Source: Taibaiella sp. KBW10 (lineage in GTDB: Bacteria; Bacteroidota; Bacteroidia; Chitinophagales; Chitinophagaceae). Taken from it: a stretch of DNA of 64,000 nucleotides. Below are positions 18,675 to 27,481 of this stretch, in pieces (position 1 is the first letter of the stretch; every line of letters begins with the position of its first letter). A program made the position numbers and the translations under genes. The notes below the pieces were generated by a model that did not search any database, was not told the origin of the DNA, and saw nothing but the letters and a program-made list of their open reading frames with translations. The stretch covers positions 93,932 through 157,931 of the forward strand of contig NZ_QAJI01000002.1 of NCBI RefSeq assembly GCF_003852495.1. The letters run 5' to 3'.

Positions 18675-19423
18675 GCCTGTGCCACTTTAGTATAAGTATA
18701 AGCTTCTTCCCTTGTTATCGTTTCGGGTACAGGCTCCGTTATCCGGAACTGATCAGCAGTCCAGTCTACAATCCAGCTTCCGGGCCTGCCATTACGCACT
18801 TTTAAAAGGTTTACTTGCCAACGTGGGAAACCAAGACCCGGAACAGCGGTCGCTTCACTGCACAGTGATTGCACCTGCCAGCGGGCTACACAAGCCGTAT
18901 GCCCCATAGTCCTAGGATTGTGCCGGTGCAAAAAGCCGGTTACCCTACTCTGCTCCACCGCCAATTGCAGTCGGCGCGAAGCCGTAAGATCCAGTTCTTG
19001 TACATCGGCGATTACGGCCGTAAGACTGCTACATTTTAACGCCTGCTCTGTTGTCCAAAGCAGGTCTTTATCTTTATCAGGATTAATGAAAATAACCTGG
19101 TCGGGCTGCAGCCCAAAGCTGAGCAGCGCCGGCGCGAAAATCCGGTGCTGCCGGCTCACCCATACACAGGGGCCTTTTTGCACGGCAATATGACTGAGCA
19201 GGGCTGCTATAAACCCTGTGGTCGCAGCGGCACGCTCCGTGTCCGGACTAATAAATTCATGGATGCATCCCGTGGGGAAGGTCTGATCAGGGAAAGCCAT
19301 TTCCAGTGCCTGTAGTCCCAAATGCAATCGGGGTTCGTAAGTTGGGCGTTGTAATCCCTCAGCTGCAAGAATCTCTTTCCGCAATCGATCCATCACCTCT
19401 TTTTTTGCTGCTTCTTGTATCAT
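18671..19423 (-). CDS. imuA: ImuA, RecA/SulA-like mutasome protein
   Basis: A 250-residue RecA-fold protein, first gene of the mutasome operon. LHLGLQALEMAFPDQTFPTGCIHEFISPDTERAAATTGF corresponds in layout to the ImuA/SulA-type RecA-like core, and PGLGFPRWQVNLLKVRNGRPGSW to its conserved C-terminus. ImuA is needed with ImuB and DnaE2 for damage-induced mutagenesis in species that carry the cassette. The start at 19423 faces the LexA-like gene across 68 bases holding two palindromic operators, so regulation by that repressor is likely. Confidence 0.93.
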   Translation of the reverse strand: MIQEAAKKEVMDRLRKEILAAEGLQRPTYEPRLHLGLQALEMAFPDQTFPTGCIHEFISPDTERAAATTGFIAALLSHIAVQKGPCVWVSRQHRIFAPALLSFGLQPDQVIFINPDKDKDLLWTTEQALKCSSLTAVIADVQELDLTASRRLQLAVEQSRVTGFLHRHNPRTMGHTACVARWQVQSLCSEATAVPGLGFPRWQVNLLKVRNGRPGSWIVDWTADQFRITEPVPETITREEAYTYTKVAQA

Positions 19424-19491
19424 GTTATTGATTATTAAGTATCTTTGTCATTAATAATGACATATTAGATGTTATCAATAATAACAATAAA
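19424..19491 (+). promoter_or_regulatory. Divergent promoter region with two 15-bp palindromic operators
   Basis: Between imuA (leftward) and the LexA-like gene (rightward). GTCATTAATAATGAC (19447-19461) is a perfect palindrome around a central A; GTTATCAATAATAAC (19471-19485) is the same pattern with one mismatch. Their centres are 24 bases apart. TATCTTTG at 19440-19447 fits the Bacteroidota -7 box for the rightward promoter and directly abuts the first operator. A third, weaker copy of the pattern may begin at 19424 (GTTATTGATTATTAA). Binding by the neighbouring repressor is inferred. Confidence 0.75.
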
Positions 19492-20301
19492 ATGGAAGTT
19501 TTAAAAATTTTTTTCTATAGCAATCTTCGTTTTTTAAGGGAACGCAAGCGGTTTAGCCAGGAAGATTTTGCCGCATTAATGGGTATCAAACGTACCAAAT
19601 TACATGCTTTAGAATCGGGACAAACGAAAAATCCTACTGCAGAAGATTTGCTGAAATTTTCTGACCATTTTAAGATTAGTATCGATGCTTTAATGCGGAT
19701 GGACCTGACGCTGCTTAACGAATCGGAAATCAGAACGCTCCAGGCGGCGAATAAAACATACCTGACCGGAAGCCAGTTAAGGGTGCTGGCCATTACCGTA
19801 GATAAGCATAATAAAGAAAATGCTGAATATGTACCCATAAAAGCCAAAGCCGGATACCGGTCCGGGTATAATAACCCGGAGTTTATCGCCAGTCTCCCTA
19901 AATTAAGTTTACCCAATCTCCCTAAACATGGTACTTACCGGATGTTTCCCACTACCGGGGATTCTATGTTACCCATACCGGAAGGTAGCGATGTGATTGC
20001 CCAATATGTGCAGGATTGGAACAGCCTGAAACCGGAAACACCTAGTATTGTCATATTAAAAGGAGAGCAAGACTTTGTGTTTAAATTAGTTACCGTACAA
20101 GAGGATGGCACACTACTCCTCAAATCGCTTAATAAAGCTTATGAACCTTATACTGTAGATAGCCATGAGGTGCTGGAAGTATGGAAATACCTCAAACACC
20201 AAACAGGCACTATCCCTGAACCGGAGACCGATATGCAAGAGATCAAAGCGATGCTGCAAGATTTAAAAAATGAACTTAAAATAAAGAACCGGAATGGATA
20301 A
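19492..20301 (+). CDS. LexA-like repressor: XRE helix-turn-helix plus S24 self-cleaving domain
   Basis: A 269-residue regulator. Residues ~10-65 are an XRE-type HTH (RFSQEDFAALMGIKRTKLHALESG). Residues ~113-235 are an S24/LexA peptidase domain: predicted cleavage between A120 and G121 (IKAKAGYRSGY), nucleophile S158 in TTGDSMLP and general base K198 in VFKLV. A charged C-terminal tail (about 240-269) is extra compared with E. coli LexA, whose DNA-binding domain is also a different winged-helix type. By family logic RecA filaments would trigger self-cleavage and release imuA and dinB. Its stop overlaps the dinB start (TAATG), forming a repressor-dinB operon divergent from imuA. Confidence 0.93.
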   Translation: MEVLKIFFYSNLRFLRERKRFSQEDFAALMGIKRTKLHALESGQTKNPTAEDLLKFSDHFKISIDALMRMDLTLLNESEIRTLQAANKTYLTGSQLRVLAITVDKHNKENAEYVPIKAKAGYRSGYNNPEFIASLPKLSLPNLPKHGTYRMFPTTGDSMLPIPEGSDVIAQYVQDWNSLKPETPSIVILKGEQDFVFKLVTVQEDGTLLLKSLNKAYEPYTVDSHEVLEVWKYLKHQTGTIPEPETDMQEIKAMLQDLKNELKIKNRNG

Positions 20302-21380
20302 TGATAGATGCCGTACAACGTAAGATTATTCATATTGACATGGATGCCTTCTATGCCTCTGTGGAGCAAAGGGACTTTCCGGAATATAAAGGAAAGCCGC
20401 TCATTGTAGGTGGTACTCCTGAAGGACGCGGCGGTGTAGTCGCTACCGCCAGCTATGAAGCCCGGAAGTATGGCATTCGTTCTGCTATGCCTTCCAAAAC
20501 CGCGCAGCGACTCTGCCCGGATGCCATTTTTGTATTTCCAAGGTTTGATGCCTACAAAACCGCATCTAATCATATTCGTGAAATCTTTAGCCGATACACA
20601 GATATTATAGAACCCCTTTCTCTAGACGAAGCCTACCTGGATGTAACTAAAGACAAGCAGGACATCGGCTCTGCTATTGAGATTGCAACACAGATAAAAA
20701 ATGCAATCAGGGATGAATTATCACTTACAGCATCGGCGGGTGTTTCGATCAATAAGTTTGTCGCTAAGATTGCTTCTGATATGAATAAACCAGATGGCTT
20801 AACTTTTATCGGTCCTTCCAGGATTGAGGTCTTTATGGAAGAGCTGCCGGTCGAGCGCTTCTTTGGCGTGGGTAAAGTAACTGCGGCTAAGATGAAATCG
20901 ATGGGTTTACACAGGGGCATAGATCTTAAACGATTGTCAGAGCATGACCTGATAAAACACTTTGGAAAGCCCGGCAAATTCTATTACCAAATTGTTAGAG
21001 GTATTGATAACCGTGCCGTACACCCACATCGCGAAACAAAATCCGTGAGTGTAGAAGATACGTACCAGCATGATATTATCACAAAAGATGCGATGCTGCC
21101 GGAGCTGGAAATTTTATCGGAACGTTTAGCCAAAAGATTGCAGCGTTCAGGATTAAAAGGCAGAACCGTAACAGTGAAATTCAAGTTTCATGATTTTACT
21201 TTAATGACCCGCAGTCTTTCTGTAGCGGATGTAATGAATGATCGGGAGGGGATGATCAGCGCAGTGAATGCCATATTGGAAATGGCTCCTATAGAGGAGA
21301 AGCGAGTGCGCCTTTTAGGAGTGGGCATATCAAATTTTGATACAAGGCCTTCCGACAACAGGCAATTGAAGCTTTTTTAA
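20301..21380 (+). CDS. dinB: DNA polymerase IV
   Basis: A 359-residue Y-family translesion polymerase. Catalytic acids are in HIDMDAFYASVEQRD near the N-terminus and SLDEAYLDVT near residue 105; KFVAKIASDMNKPDGL and the HhH motif region (VERFFGVGKVTAAKMKSMG) follow, then the little-finger domain. A C-terminal RQLKLF resembles a beta-clamp binding motif (QLxLF), as in other DinB proteins. The start codon overlaps the stop of the LexA-like gene, so expression should follow that repressor. Confidence 0.97.
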   Translation: MIDAVQRKIIHIDMDAFYASVEQRDFPEYKGKPLIVGGTPEGRGGVVATASYEARKYGIRSAMPSKTAQRLCPDAIFVFPRFDAYKTASNHIREIFSRYTDIIEPLSLDEAYLDVTKDKQDIGSAIEIATQIKNAIRDELSLTASAGVSINKFVAKIASDMNKPDGLTFIGPSRIEVFMEELPVERFFGVGKVTAAKMKSMGLHRGIDLKRLSEHDLIKHFGKPGKFYYQIVRGIDNRAVHPHRETKSVSVEDTYQHDIITKDAMLPELEILSERLAKRLQRSGLKGRTVTVKFKFHDFTLMTRSLSVADVMNDREGMISAVNAILEMAPIEEKRVRLLGVGISNFDTRPSDNRQLKLF

Positions 21381-21565
21381 CCCTTAGTTGTTTTCGTAAC
21401 GCATAACACTCTTATTAAGTAGTCCCGAATGAAGCTGATAGAATTATGAATAAGGTAGCCGCTGTTTTATTATTTACATGTAAGACTTTACCTATTTCCT
21501 TTATATTTATAATTACGGTTTCTATTACAATTGATAGTAAGTTGGCAGTAATGTTATGACGAACC

Positions 21566-21605
21566 CACGAAAATAAAATAGTGAGCCATTTTCAGACTCA
21601 CTATT
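21566..21605 (-). terminator. Terminator after the NmrA-like gene
   Basis: AATAGTGAG (21577-21585) pairs with CTCACTATT (21597-21605); on the minus strand the hairpin is followed by TTTATTTT. It lies 7 bases past the stop at 21613. Confidence 0.85.
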
Positions 21606-21612
21606 GACAAAT

Positions 21613-22257
21613 TTAGACACTTGCAATAAATGGCGACTTTCTAACAAATGTGTCGGTGGACAATTGTTTAATTAGAAAATTCGCTAAATCAGTTGCACTT
21701 ATTTTATCGCCAGGACAATCTTCTAAACTGACTATTATTTCACCGCTTTCGTCAGTTTGCTCAATTAAAGGAAGCCTTACCAAAGTCCAATCAACTTCAC
21801 TGTTTGACAAAATATCGAATTCAGATTGTTTATTTGCTGTTGAAATTGGGAAATTTTTTCTCATCCAATCAGTTCCGAACAATGTTTTAGGACTTTTATT
21901 ATCTAAAGGCGTATCAACATTTAACCCGGTAGTTACTATATACCGATGAACTTTGTGTTCATTCATTGCTTGTATAATATTGGTAGTTGCTTGACTAAAA
22001 ATTGTTGGTTCACTCGCAGGAATACCCAAACCTAACGTACTAATTACCGCTTGACAACCATCTATTAAGGTGCTGATAGCATTGGCATTTGTTACATCAC
22101 CTTTTACAATCTCGACAAGTGAATTATTTATTTGAAAATTATCAGGATTTCTAAGAAGCATTTTGAACTGAAAACCTTGTTTTATTAATTGTTTGACAAG
22201 ATATTTCCCTGACTTACCTGTACCGCCAATCACAGCGATTTTGAATTTATTATTCAT
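21613..22257 (-). CDS. NAD(P)-binding NmrA/SDR-type protein
   Basis: A 214-residue Rossmann protein of the atypical SDR group (NmrA/TMR/HSCARG-like). The dinucleotide motif is IAVIGGTGKSGKYLVKQLIKQG at the N-terminus; IVKGDVTNANAISTLIDGCQAVISTLG is typical of NAD(P)-binding quinone-reductase or redox-sensor relatives. The YxxxK pair is not in the classical place, and substrate is unknown. The gene looks more A/T-rich than the mutasome genes beside it, and a structured repeat-like element lies upstream of it, so recent acquisition is possible. Confidence 0.85.
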   Translation of the reverse strand: MNNKFKIAVIGGTGKSGKYLVKQLIKQGFQFKMLLRNPDNFQINNSLVEIVKGDVTNANAISTLIDGCQAVISTLGLGIPASEPTIFSQATTNIIQAMNEHKVHRYIVTTGLNVDTPLDNKSPKTLFGTDWMRKNFPISTANKQSEFDILSNSEVDWTLVRLPLIEQTDESGEIIVSLEDCPGDKISATDLANFLIKQLSTDTFVRKSPFIASV

Positions 22258-22621
22258 TTTTGTTCTTTATAAAATTTGAAAATAGAATTACTGTTCGTAA
22301 ATTTCCAAAGGAAAAATACGAACTAACAAAAGCCATTAGACTTTTATTAAAATGAAAATCAATATTTTATAAAGAGATTTTAATACTACAAATGTAAAGA
22401 AAAAAGTAGGACATAAACAAGCGGACTCCGAAGAAAACACTACTGCTAACAAGGGTTTTGCGTCAGTCGGGCTGATTGCAAAGTTCAAGGTTCGTTATTC
22501 GATTGAACTTTTGTACAAAATTGAAGATTCGTGCTTAGATTGCCCCACCATCGCAAAGCCCCGAAACGATATACGCATACGCTTGTCTCTAACAGCTTGA
22601 AAAAACAAAAAAAATTAGCAC
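22258..22621. other. Intergenic region with nested inverted repeats (attC-like or repeat element)
   Basis: No gene is seen in these 364 bases. From 22445 to about 22594 there is a structured element: outer arms GGGTTTTGCG (22453-22462) and CGCAAAGCCCC (22552-22562) are imperfect inverted repeats, and inside them AAGTTCAA (22481-22488) and TTGAACTT (22503-22510) form a perfect 8-bp stem. The element starts GCTAACAAGG and ends near CTCTAACAGCTTG. Similar ~150-bp hairpin elements occur near gene ends in many Bacteroidota; whether this one is an integron-type site or another repeat is not settled. Confidence 0.45.
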
Positions 22622-23215
22622 ATGAAAAACATGCTCCTGTTGCTTTTATGTTTGATCGTACTTAATCCTCAGGCAACGCCTCAAAACCATAAGCAAGCAA
22701 GACCTGCGGAAACCGTTCGGGCCTTTGTAAAATGGTACGGCACACATTGGGAAAAGTGTTCCTCTCTGGAAACGAATACCATCAATATGGGTGTTTTAGC
22801 GCTCAAAGAAAAGGAAGAAAATCCGCCCTATTCTATCAATTTCAAAGGAGTGGAAGCATATATCGGCGCACTGTCCGAAACCGGTTTCTTTTCCGAAAAA
22901 TATTTCGAGACGCTCCGAAACTGGTTTAAAGATGCAGATCATAATTTTAAAGAAAATCCCCAAAACGACGGGCCACCGGAAGGCTTTCAATACGATCGTT
23001 TCTTTTTAACGCAAGAGGATTTCTTGAAGGATATAAAAAATATTGACAAAATTGCAATCAACGAAAAGCTGCTTGACCACAACACTGCCGATGTGCGTAT
23101 GCATTTCCCTTATTGTAATATTACATACCATTACCTCCTTTCCAACAAAAATGGCAAATGGTATATAAACGCGATTCAAAACATCCCCTTTAATTGCAGG
23201 CTTCCCAAAAAATAG
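22622..23215 (+). CDS. Small secreted protein, DUF3828-like
   Basis: A 197-residue protein with an N-terminal signal peptide (MKNMLLLLLCLIVLNPQATPQ). The mature part begins with ETVRAFVKWYGTHWEK, resembling the start of DUF3828 proteins, and ends with a segment (VRMHFPYCNITYHYLLSNKNGKWYINAI) like the final strands of that fold. Predicted periplasmic. Function is unknown. It is convergent with the ExbD-like gene and stands alone on the plus strand. Confidence 0.75.
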   Translation: MKNMLLLLLCLIVLNPQATPQNHKQARPAETVRAFVKWYGTHWEKCSSLETNTINMGVLALKEKEENPPYSINFKGVEAYIGALSETGFFSEKYFETLRNWFKDADHNFKENPQNDGPPEGFQYDRFFLTQEDFLKDIKNIDKIAINEKLLDHNTADVRMHFPYCNITYHYLLSNKNGKWYINAIQNIPFNCRLPKK

Positions 23216-23239
23216 TGCTCAGATAAGCCGGATGTTTAC

Positions 23240-23800
23240 TTATTGGATGCCATTTTCTTTTTCTGTTGCCGCGATAAAGGCCAAATCTACCGGGCTAATG
23301 TCTACTACCGCATAAATAGGTACTGAATTGATCGTCATTTCATCCAATATATTGATCAGGTCATCAGTACTGGAATTTGCTGCCGGCTTAACTATTATCG
23401 TCAATTTATCTGTTGCATCAAGGTTATCACTACCTCGAGCAATTAAATCCTGTACCATTTTCTTCTTTGCAATGATTGCATCCCTGATACCATCCAGCTC
23501 TTTAAAACCGGATACCTGTAACACTGGCGGACGTACAGGATCAGAGCCGATACCATAGTAATAATAGATACGATGATCTTTACTTAGAAGAATGGTCATT
23601 GCTGTACTTTCTTTGACAAGACTAATCGTCTTAGGCCCCATATGATCCTCTTTATACGGCATCTGAAGCTCCATCGCATTAGGTTTAGTCATGGTTGTGG
23701 TAAACATAAAGAAGGTGATCAACAAGAATCCTAAGTCCACCATTGGGGTGAGGTCTACCCGGGGAGTAGCTTTGCCCGCTTTTATTTGCATTTCAGCCAT
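23240..23800 (-). CDS. ExbD/TolR-type biopolymer transport protein
   Basis: A 186-residue protein with a short cytoplasmic N-terminus (MAEMQIKAGKATPRVDLTPM), one membrane helix (DLGFLLITFFMFTTTM) carrying the conserved Asp of VDLTPMVDLGF, and a periplasmic domain. ExbD/TolR works with ExbB/TolQ to use the proton gradient. The start at 23800 is chosen because the family begins right before the basic segment; the longer frame to 23884 adds unrelated residues. The gene is not next to an exbB; the only ExbB-like gene here is at 5663-6370. Confidence 0.9.
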   Translation of the reverse strand: MAEMQIKAGKATPRVDLTPMVDLGFLLITFFMFTTTMTKPNAMELQMPYKEDHMGPKTISLVKESTAMTILLSKDHRIYYYYGIGSDPVRPPVLQVSGFKELDGIRDAIIAKKKMVQDLIARGSDNLDATDKLTIIVKPAANSSTDDLINILDEMTINSVPIYAVVDISPVDLAFIAATEKENGIQ

Positions 23801-24428
23801 AGCTCTGTTTTTTGAGGGGACAGTAATAACGGGTATTCCTTTCCCATAGTTAATTAATATTTGAATATCGTAAATGTGCTTCATCTAAGTGCGGACAACC
23901 TAAAGTCAACATTCCTGATTGGGATTTTCTGTATCCTTCAAATAATAGACGTACATAAAAAAGCTTTTCACAATTTTTTTTAGGAAATATTATTTATGGC
24001 TTAACATGCAAAAAGAGGACATCACCCGCTCACTGCTGAGCCGATTATGCTGACTAAGCTTAAGTCCTATCTGATCGCATATTCCTAAGACACCGAAGTA
24101 TGATACATAAGGGATATTTCCGATTGATAGCGATTCAAAATTGCCGTTTCTTGAAAAATATACTTGGACGAAAAATTTACTGAAAACCGGAGCAGTATCT
24201 TTTAAAATAGTGACACAGCGCACCTTATGCGTATACATACCTGTGATGATAAATAATAAACAGTATCTTGCGGCTATCGTTTAGGCTTATAGGCGCAAAA
24301 GCGATCGTAGCAAATACTATTTTTGTATATATCTACGTTATTATGGTATAAGATTTTCTAATTTAGATATATTAATGCAATGTTCAAACCTGATGTTGTT
24401 TTCTTAATCTACACAAACAACATTCTGC
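23801..24428. other. Long intergenic stretch without a convincing gene
   Basis: These 628 bases separate the ExbD-like gene from the desaturase. An open frame of 82 codons on the minus strand (23990-24238) has no recognisable family, signal peptide or neighbours and is not called. TATTTTTG at 24318-24325 resembles a -7 box but lacks a matching -33. Nothing else was found. Confidence 0.4.
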
Positions 24429-25151
24429 ATGGCAATATTGGCTTTTTTTATCATTCATTGGTATACCTCTTTATTTTTCCAATCCGTTTTTCATCATCGT
24501 TACGCTGCCCATAATACGTTTACGATGACAAAGACCTGGGAACGGCTCTTTTACATAGGCTGTTTCATTACTCAGGGTTCTTCCTACATCAGTGCTTACA
24601 CGTACGGACTGATGCATAGGTTACACCACGCCCATACCGACAAGCCCGAAGATCCACACTCTCCACATAATGAGCCTAATCCGTTTGCAATGATGTGGCT
24701 GACCAGGAATAGCTATTTTAATATTTATATTGGCAAAAAAGTAGTAGAGGAAAAATATAAGAAGAACTTACCCGATTGGAAAGCCTTCGACAAAATCGCA
24801 CATAGTGGCTTCGCCCGGTTATTCTGGATCGGAATCTATGTATTCATTTACGCATTACTTGTCACCGCCTGGTGGCAGTGGATTTTATTGCCGGTAACCA
24901 TTACAATGGGCTCTTTCCAGGGAGTGATTGTGAACTGGTGGGCACATAAATTCGGGTATGAGAACTTCGCGATGGCCAATACTTCTAAAAACATCCTTCC
25001 TATTGATCTGGTATTTTGGGGTGAGGCTTATCACAATAACCACCACAAGCATCCTACCAAACCAAACAATGCATCAAAATGGTTTGAATGGGATATGGGG
25101 TTTCAAGCGATGAGATTATTACATCTGTGCAGAATCATTAAGATCAGATAG
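24429..25151 (+). CDS. Membrane fatty-acid (acyl-CoA) desaturase
   Basis: A 240-residue integral membrane di-iron desaturase that introduces a double bond into acyl chains. The three His boxes are HHRYAAH (near residues 22-28), HRLHHAHTD (near 64) and HNNHHKHP (near 202). Hydrophobic segments lie before the first box (AILAFFIIHWYTSLFF) and in the middle (LFWIGIYVFIYALLVTAWWQWILLPV). Length and boxes match the short Bacteroidota acyl-CoA desaturases of the delta-9 type. It is a single gene with its own terminator. Confidence 0.93.
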   Translation: MAILAFFIIHWYTSLFFQSVFHHRYAAHNTFTMTKTWERLFYIGCFITQGSSYISAYTYGLMHRLHHAHTDKPEDPHSPHNEPNPFAMMWLTRNSYFNIYIGKKVVEEKYKKNLPDWKAFDKIAHSGFARLFWIGIYVFIYALLVTAWWQWILLPVTITMGSFQGVIVNWWAHKFGYENFAMANTSKNILPIDLVFWGEAYHNNHHKHPTKPNNASKWFEWDMGFQAMRLLHLCRIIKIR

Positions 25152-25193
25152 GCTCATTTTTCAATAAGCTTTGATTAGGTATCGAAATAATAC

Positions 25194-25235
25194 AGAAAGG
25201 GTTGTAAGCTTTAACTTACAACCCTTTCTATTTCT
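25194..25235 (+). terminator. Terminator after the desaturase gene
   Basis: AGAAAGGGTTGTAAG (25194-25208) and CTTACAACCCTTTCT (25215-25229) form a perfect 15-bp stem with a 6-base loop, followed by ATTTCTATT. Confidence 0.9.
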
Positions 25236-25378
25236 ATTATGTTGATTGGTTTTCGTACCCGGCACAGAACCTTCATAACACTACCCGCTCATGGGCATTA
25301 ATGGCAGATTAATACAACAGCATTCAAAAGTGGAACGAACGTATAAAATACACATCCCTTATGCGGAGTCCTTTGGGC

Positions 25379-25951
25379 TTACTCGTCTTTATCAGCAAGC
25401 TGGTCTCCCATATTTTTCAAAAGGATTAATCTTTGCCGGGCTACTTGGAAAGCCCACTGAACTTGTGTAATAGCATGTTCCCGTCCAAGTCCGTAATTCG
25501 GTCCATTTACATGATACACTTGATCCAGGAAGGTCATTTCACTGGCAAAATATAATTTCCAATTGTCCTGGCTTCTTTTGAATAGCTCCTTATCTCTCGG
25601 GTTTTTCAGTTTTTTGTAGATCTTCTTGTAGCTTACCGTAATAAGCGTGTCCAGTTTTAGGAGTGCCAAATGGTACGTGTTCCGGTCTCCAATGGTCGTC
25701 CCATGTTCATGCTCCGGGTTATCTTGTATTGCTTTTAAAAATGTGTCTATGGCCAAAGCAAAGGTAGTGTCGCCATAGACATCTGAAGCGGTGGCATTAT
25801 AGCTATAAAAATAGTTTTCAAAAAATGGGATAACCGGTTTTGCCCCTGGGGCTACACTCCCCCTTGAACGTAACTTAACCGTTTCAAGCGCTTTTTGTCC
25901 ATTCGACGCCGAAAAAGAAAATAATAGGATAATCAGTACAATGTATTTCAT
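25379..25951 (-). CDS. Secreted protein with LprI-like (DUF1311) helical domain
   Basis: A 190-residue exported protein. I start it at 25951 because MKYIVLIILLFSFSASNGQ is a clean signal peptide. The C-terminal half (LDTLITVSYKKIYKKLKNPRDKELFKRSQDNWKLYFASEMTFLD) has the spacing of the lysozyme-inhibitor LprI-like domain, where paired helices carry a Lys-Arg-Ser-Gln-x-x-Trp motif. The usual Cys pairs of that family are lacking, so the match is tentative. Periplasmic location is predicted; target unknown. It is a single-gene unit. Confidence 0.7.
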   Translation of the reverse strand: MKYIVLIILLFSFSASNGQKALETVKLRSRGSVAPGAKPVIPFFENYFYSYNATASDVYGDTTFALAIDTFLKAIQDNPEHEHGTTIGDRNTYHLALLKLDTLITVSYKKIYKKLKNPRDKELFKRSQDNWKLYFASEMTFLDQVYHVNGPNYGLGREHAITQVQWAFQVARQRLILLKNMGDQLADKDE

Positions 25952-26268
25952 AATAATATGGCAGCATTTATTTATAAACACAACATACTAAAAACGATTT
26001 TAATAATCCCAAAATAGCTTATTTATTTTCCCCATATAGCTATAAATAAACAATTTAAACAATAAATAATTTTACATATCATTTATTATAACCCTTTTTT
26101 GGACAATGATTATTATAAGAATTGTCCAATGGAATTTAGTACTGTATCCGTTGATTTCCGTAGGGTTAAGGCAATCAATTTTCGGGCTTTGCTTTACCTG
26201 TACGGCTCACATCTCCTCAATTAGAAAGTCATCCCCGATAAAATATAATTTTTTGCTACTTTTACGCC
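25952..26268. other. A/T-rich intergenic region
   Basis: About 317 bases, very A/T-rich between 25990 and 26100. TACTTTTA close to the start of the next gene (around 26255-26262) resembles a -7 box. No gene, repeat or terminator was seen. Confidence 0.4.
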
Positions 26269-26496
26269 ATGCACGAACAAGCTAACAATCCTTTACATGG
26301 AGTAAGATTAGATACAATTATCGAATATCTTCTGGATTATTATGGAGGCTGGGAAGGACTAGGCAGCCGCATACGCATAAATTGCTTTAATGAAAATCCT
26401 AGTATTAAGTCTTCCCTTACCTTTTTAAGAAAAACACCCTGGGCACGCGAAAAAGTCGAGGCCCTGTACCTGAAAATAAAAAGGAAGCAACAGTAA
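26269..26496 (+). CDS. VF530 family DNA-binding protein (DUF2132)
   Basis: A 75-residue protein of the VF530/DUF2132 family, recognised by [34 protein letters not shown] and [16 protein letters not shown]. The family is a small helical fold reported to bind DNA; its biological role is not established. It is complete, begins with ATG at 26269, and is followed by the CDF transporter about 110 bases later on the same strand. Confidence 0.88.
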   Translation: MHEQANNPLHGVRLDTIIEYLLDYYGGWEGLGSRIRINCFNENPSIKSSLTFLRKTPWAREKVEALYLKIKRKQQ

Positions 26497-26608
26497 TACT
26501 CCTCGTAAAGACCCGGATTGCTCAAGGCATACTGAGCGATCCGAAGTATATGATTTTGTCTGTTGACCGCAAGAAAATATAAGCCTGAATATTCATAAAA
26601 TAAGCAAA

Positions 26609-27481
26609 ATGTCCAACGAAGACAAAGCCATTAAGGCCACCTATTTTAGTATCATTGGAAATACCGGCTTATCTATATTAAAATGGCTGGCTGGCTTTTT
26701 TGGCAATTCATATGCTTTGATTGCCGATGCCATAGAATCTACGGTAGATATCCTTTCTTCTTTCCTGGTACTCCTCGGGCTCAAATATGCCAAGAGACCG
26801 GCAGATGAGAATCACCCTTATGGCCACGGACGGGTAGAACCGCTGATCACCTTTATTGTTGTCGGTTTTTTGATTATTTCTGCCACCATAATCGCTTACG
26901 AAAGTGTTCAGAATATTGGCACACCTCACGAACTCCCCAAACCCTGGACTTTGTTTGTGTTAGCCGGAATCATTATCTGGAAAGAACTTTCGTTCCGGAT
27001 TGTGATGAAAAAAAGTAAGGAAACGGGAAGTTCCTCTTTAAAAGCCGATGCTTGGCACCACCGGAGCGATGCCATTACTTCGGTAGCCGCATTTATCGGC
27101 ATCTCTATTGCCTTGATTTTGGGGAAAGGATATGAAAGTGCAGATGATTTTGCGGCGCTCTTTGCCTCGGCCTTTATCCTATATAATTGTTATCACATAT
27201 TCAGACCGGCATTGGGCGAAATTATGGATGAGAATGTATATGGTGACTTAATTGAGGAAATCAAACAAAAATCGTTAACCGTGGCCGGTATTATCGGCAC
27301 AGAGAAGTGCTTTATCCGGAAATCCGGCACAAAATACCATGTAGATTTACACGCTATTGTGGACAGTACTATTTCTGTAAAAGAAGGCCATATGCTGGCT
27401 CATCAGCTTAAAGATTCCTTGCAACAACAAATGCCGCAACTGGGACATATTTTAATCCATATAGAACCCAGTCAGGATTAA
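26609..27481 (+). CDS. Cation diffusion facilitator (CDF) metal transporter
   Basis: A 290-residue inner-membrane exporter of divalent metals such as Zn2+, Fe2+ or Mn2+. Six membrane helices are expected; the metal site residues are seen in helix 2 (ADAIESTVDILSS) and helix 5 (DAWHHRSDAITS), and KRPADENHPYGHGRVEPL is the usual cytoplasmic loop. The C-terminal cytoplasmic domain (IIGTEKCFIRKSGTKYHVDLHAIVD) is present. Metal preference cannot be told from sequence. It is the gene nearest upstream of the RiPP exporter, but a terminator separates them. Confidence 0.93.
   Translation: MSNEDKAIKATYFSIIGNTGLSILKWLAGFFGNSYALIADAIESTVDILSSFLVLLGLKYAKRPADENHPYGHGRVEPLITFIVVGFLIISATIIAYESVQNIGTPHELPKPWTLFVLAGIIIWKELSFRIVMKKSKETGSSSLKADAWHHRSDAITSVAAFIGISIALILGKGYESADDFAALFASAFILYNCYHIFRPALGEIMDENVYGDLIEEIKQKSLTVAGIIGTEKCFIRKSGTKYHVDLHAIVDSTISVKEGHMLAHQLKDSLQQQMPQLGHILIHIEPSQD

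Noticed and set aside
23990-24238. 82-codon minus-strand open frame in a long spacer
   Set aside because: No family resemblance, signal peptide or supporting neighbours; composition fits chance.
26609-27481. CDF transporter as part of the RiPP cluster
   Set aside because: A strong terminator at 27555-27590 separates it from the exporter; a metal link would be speculation.
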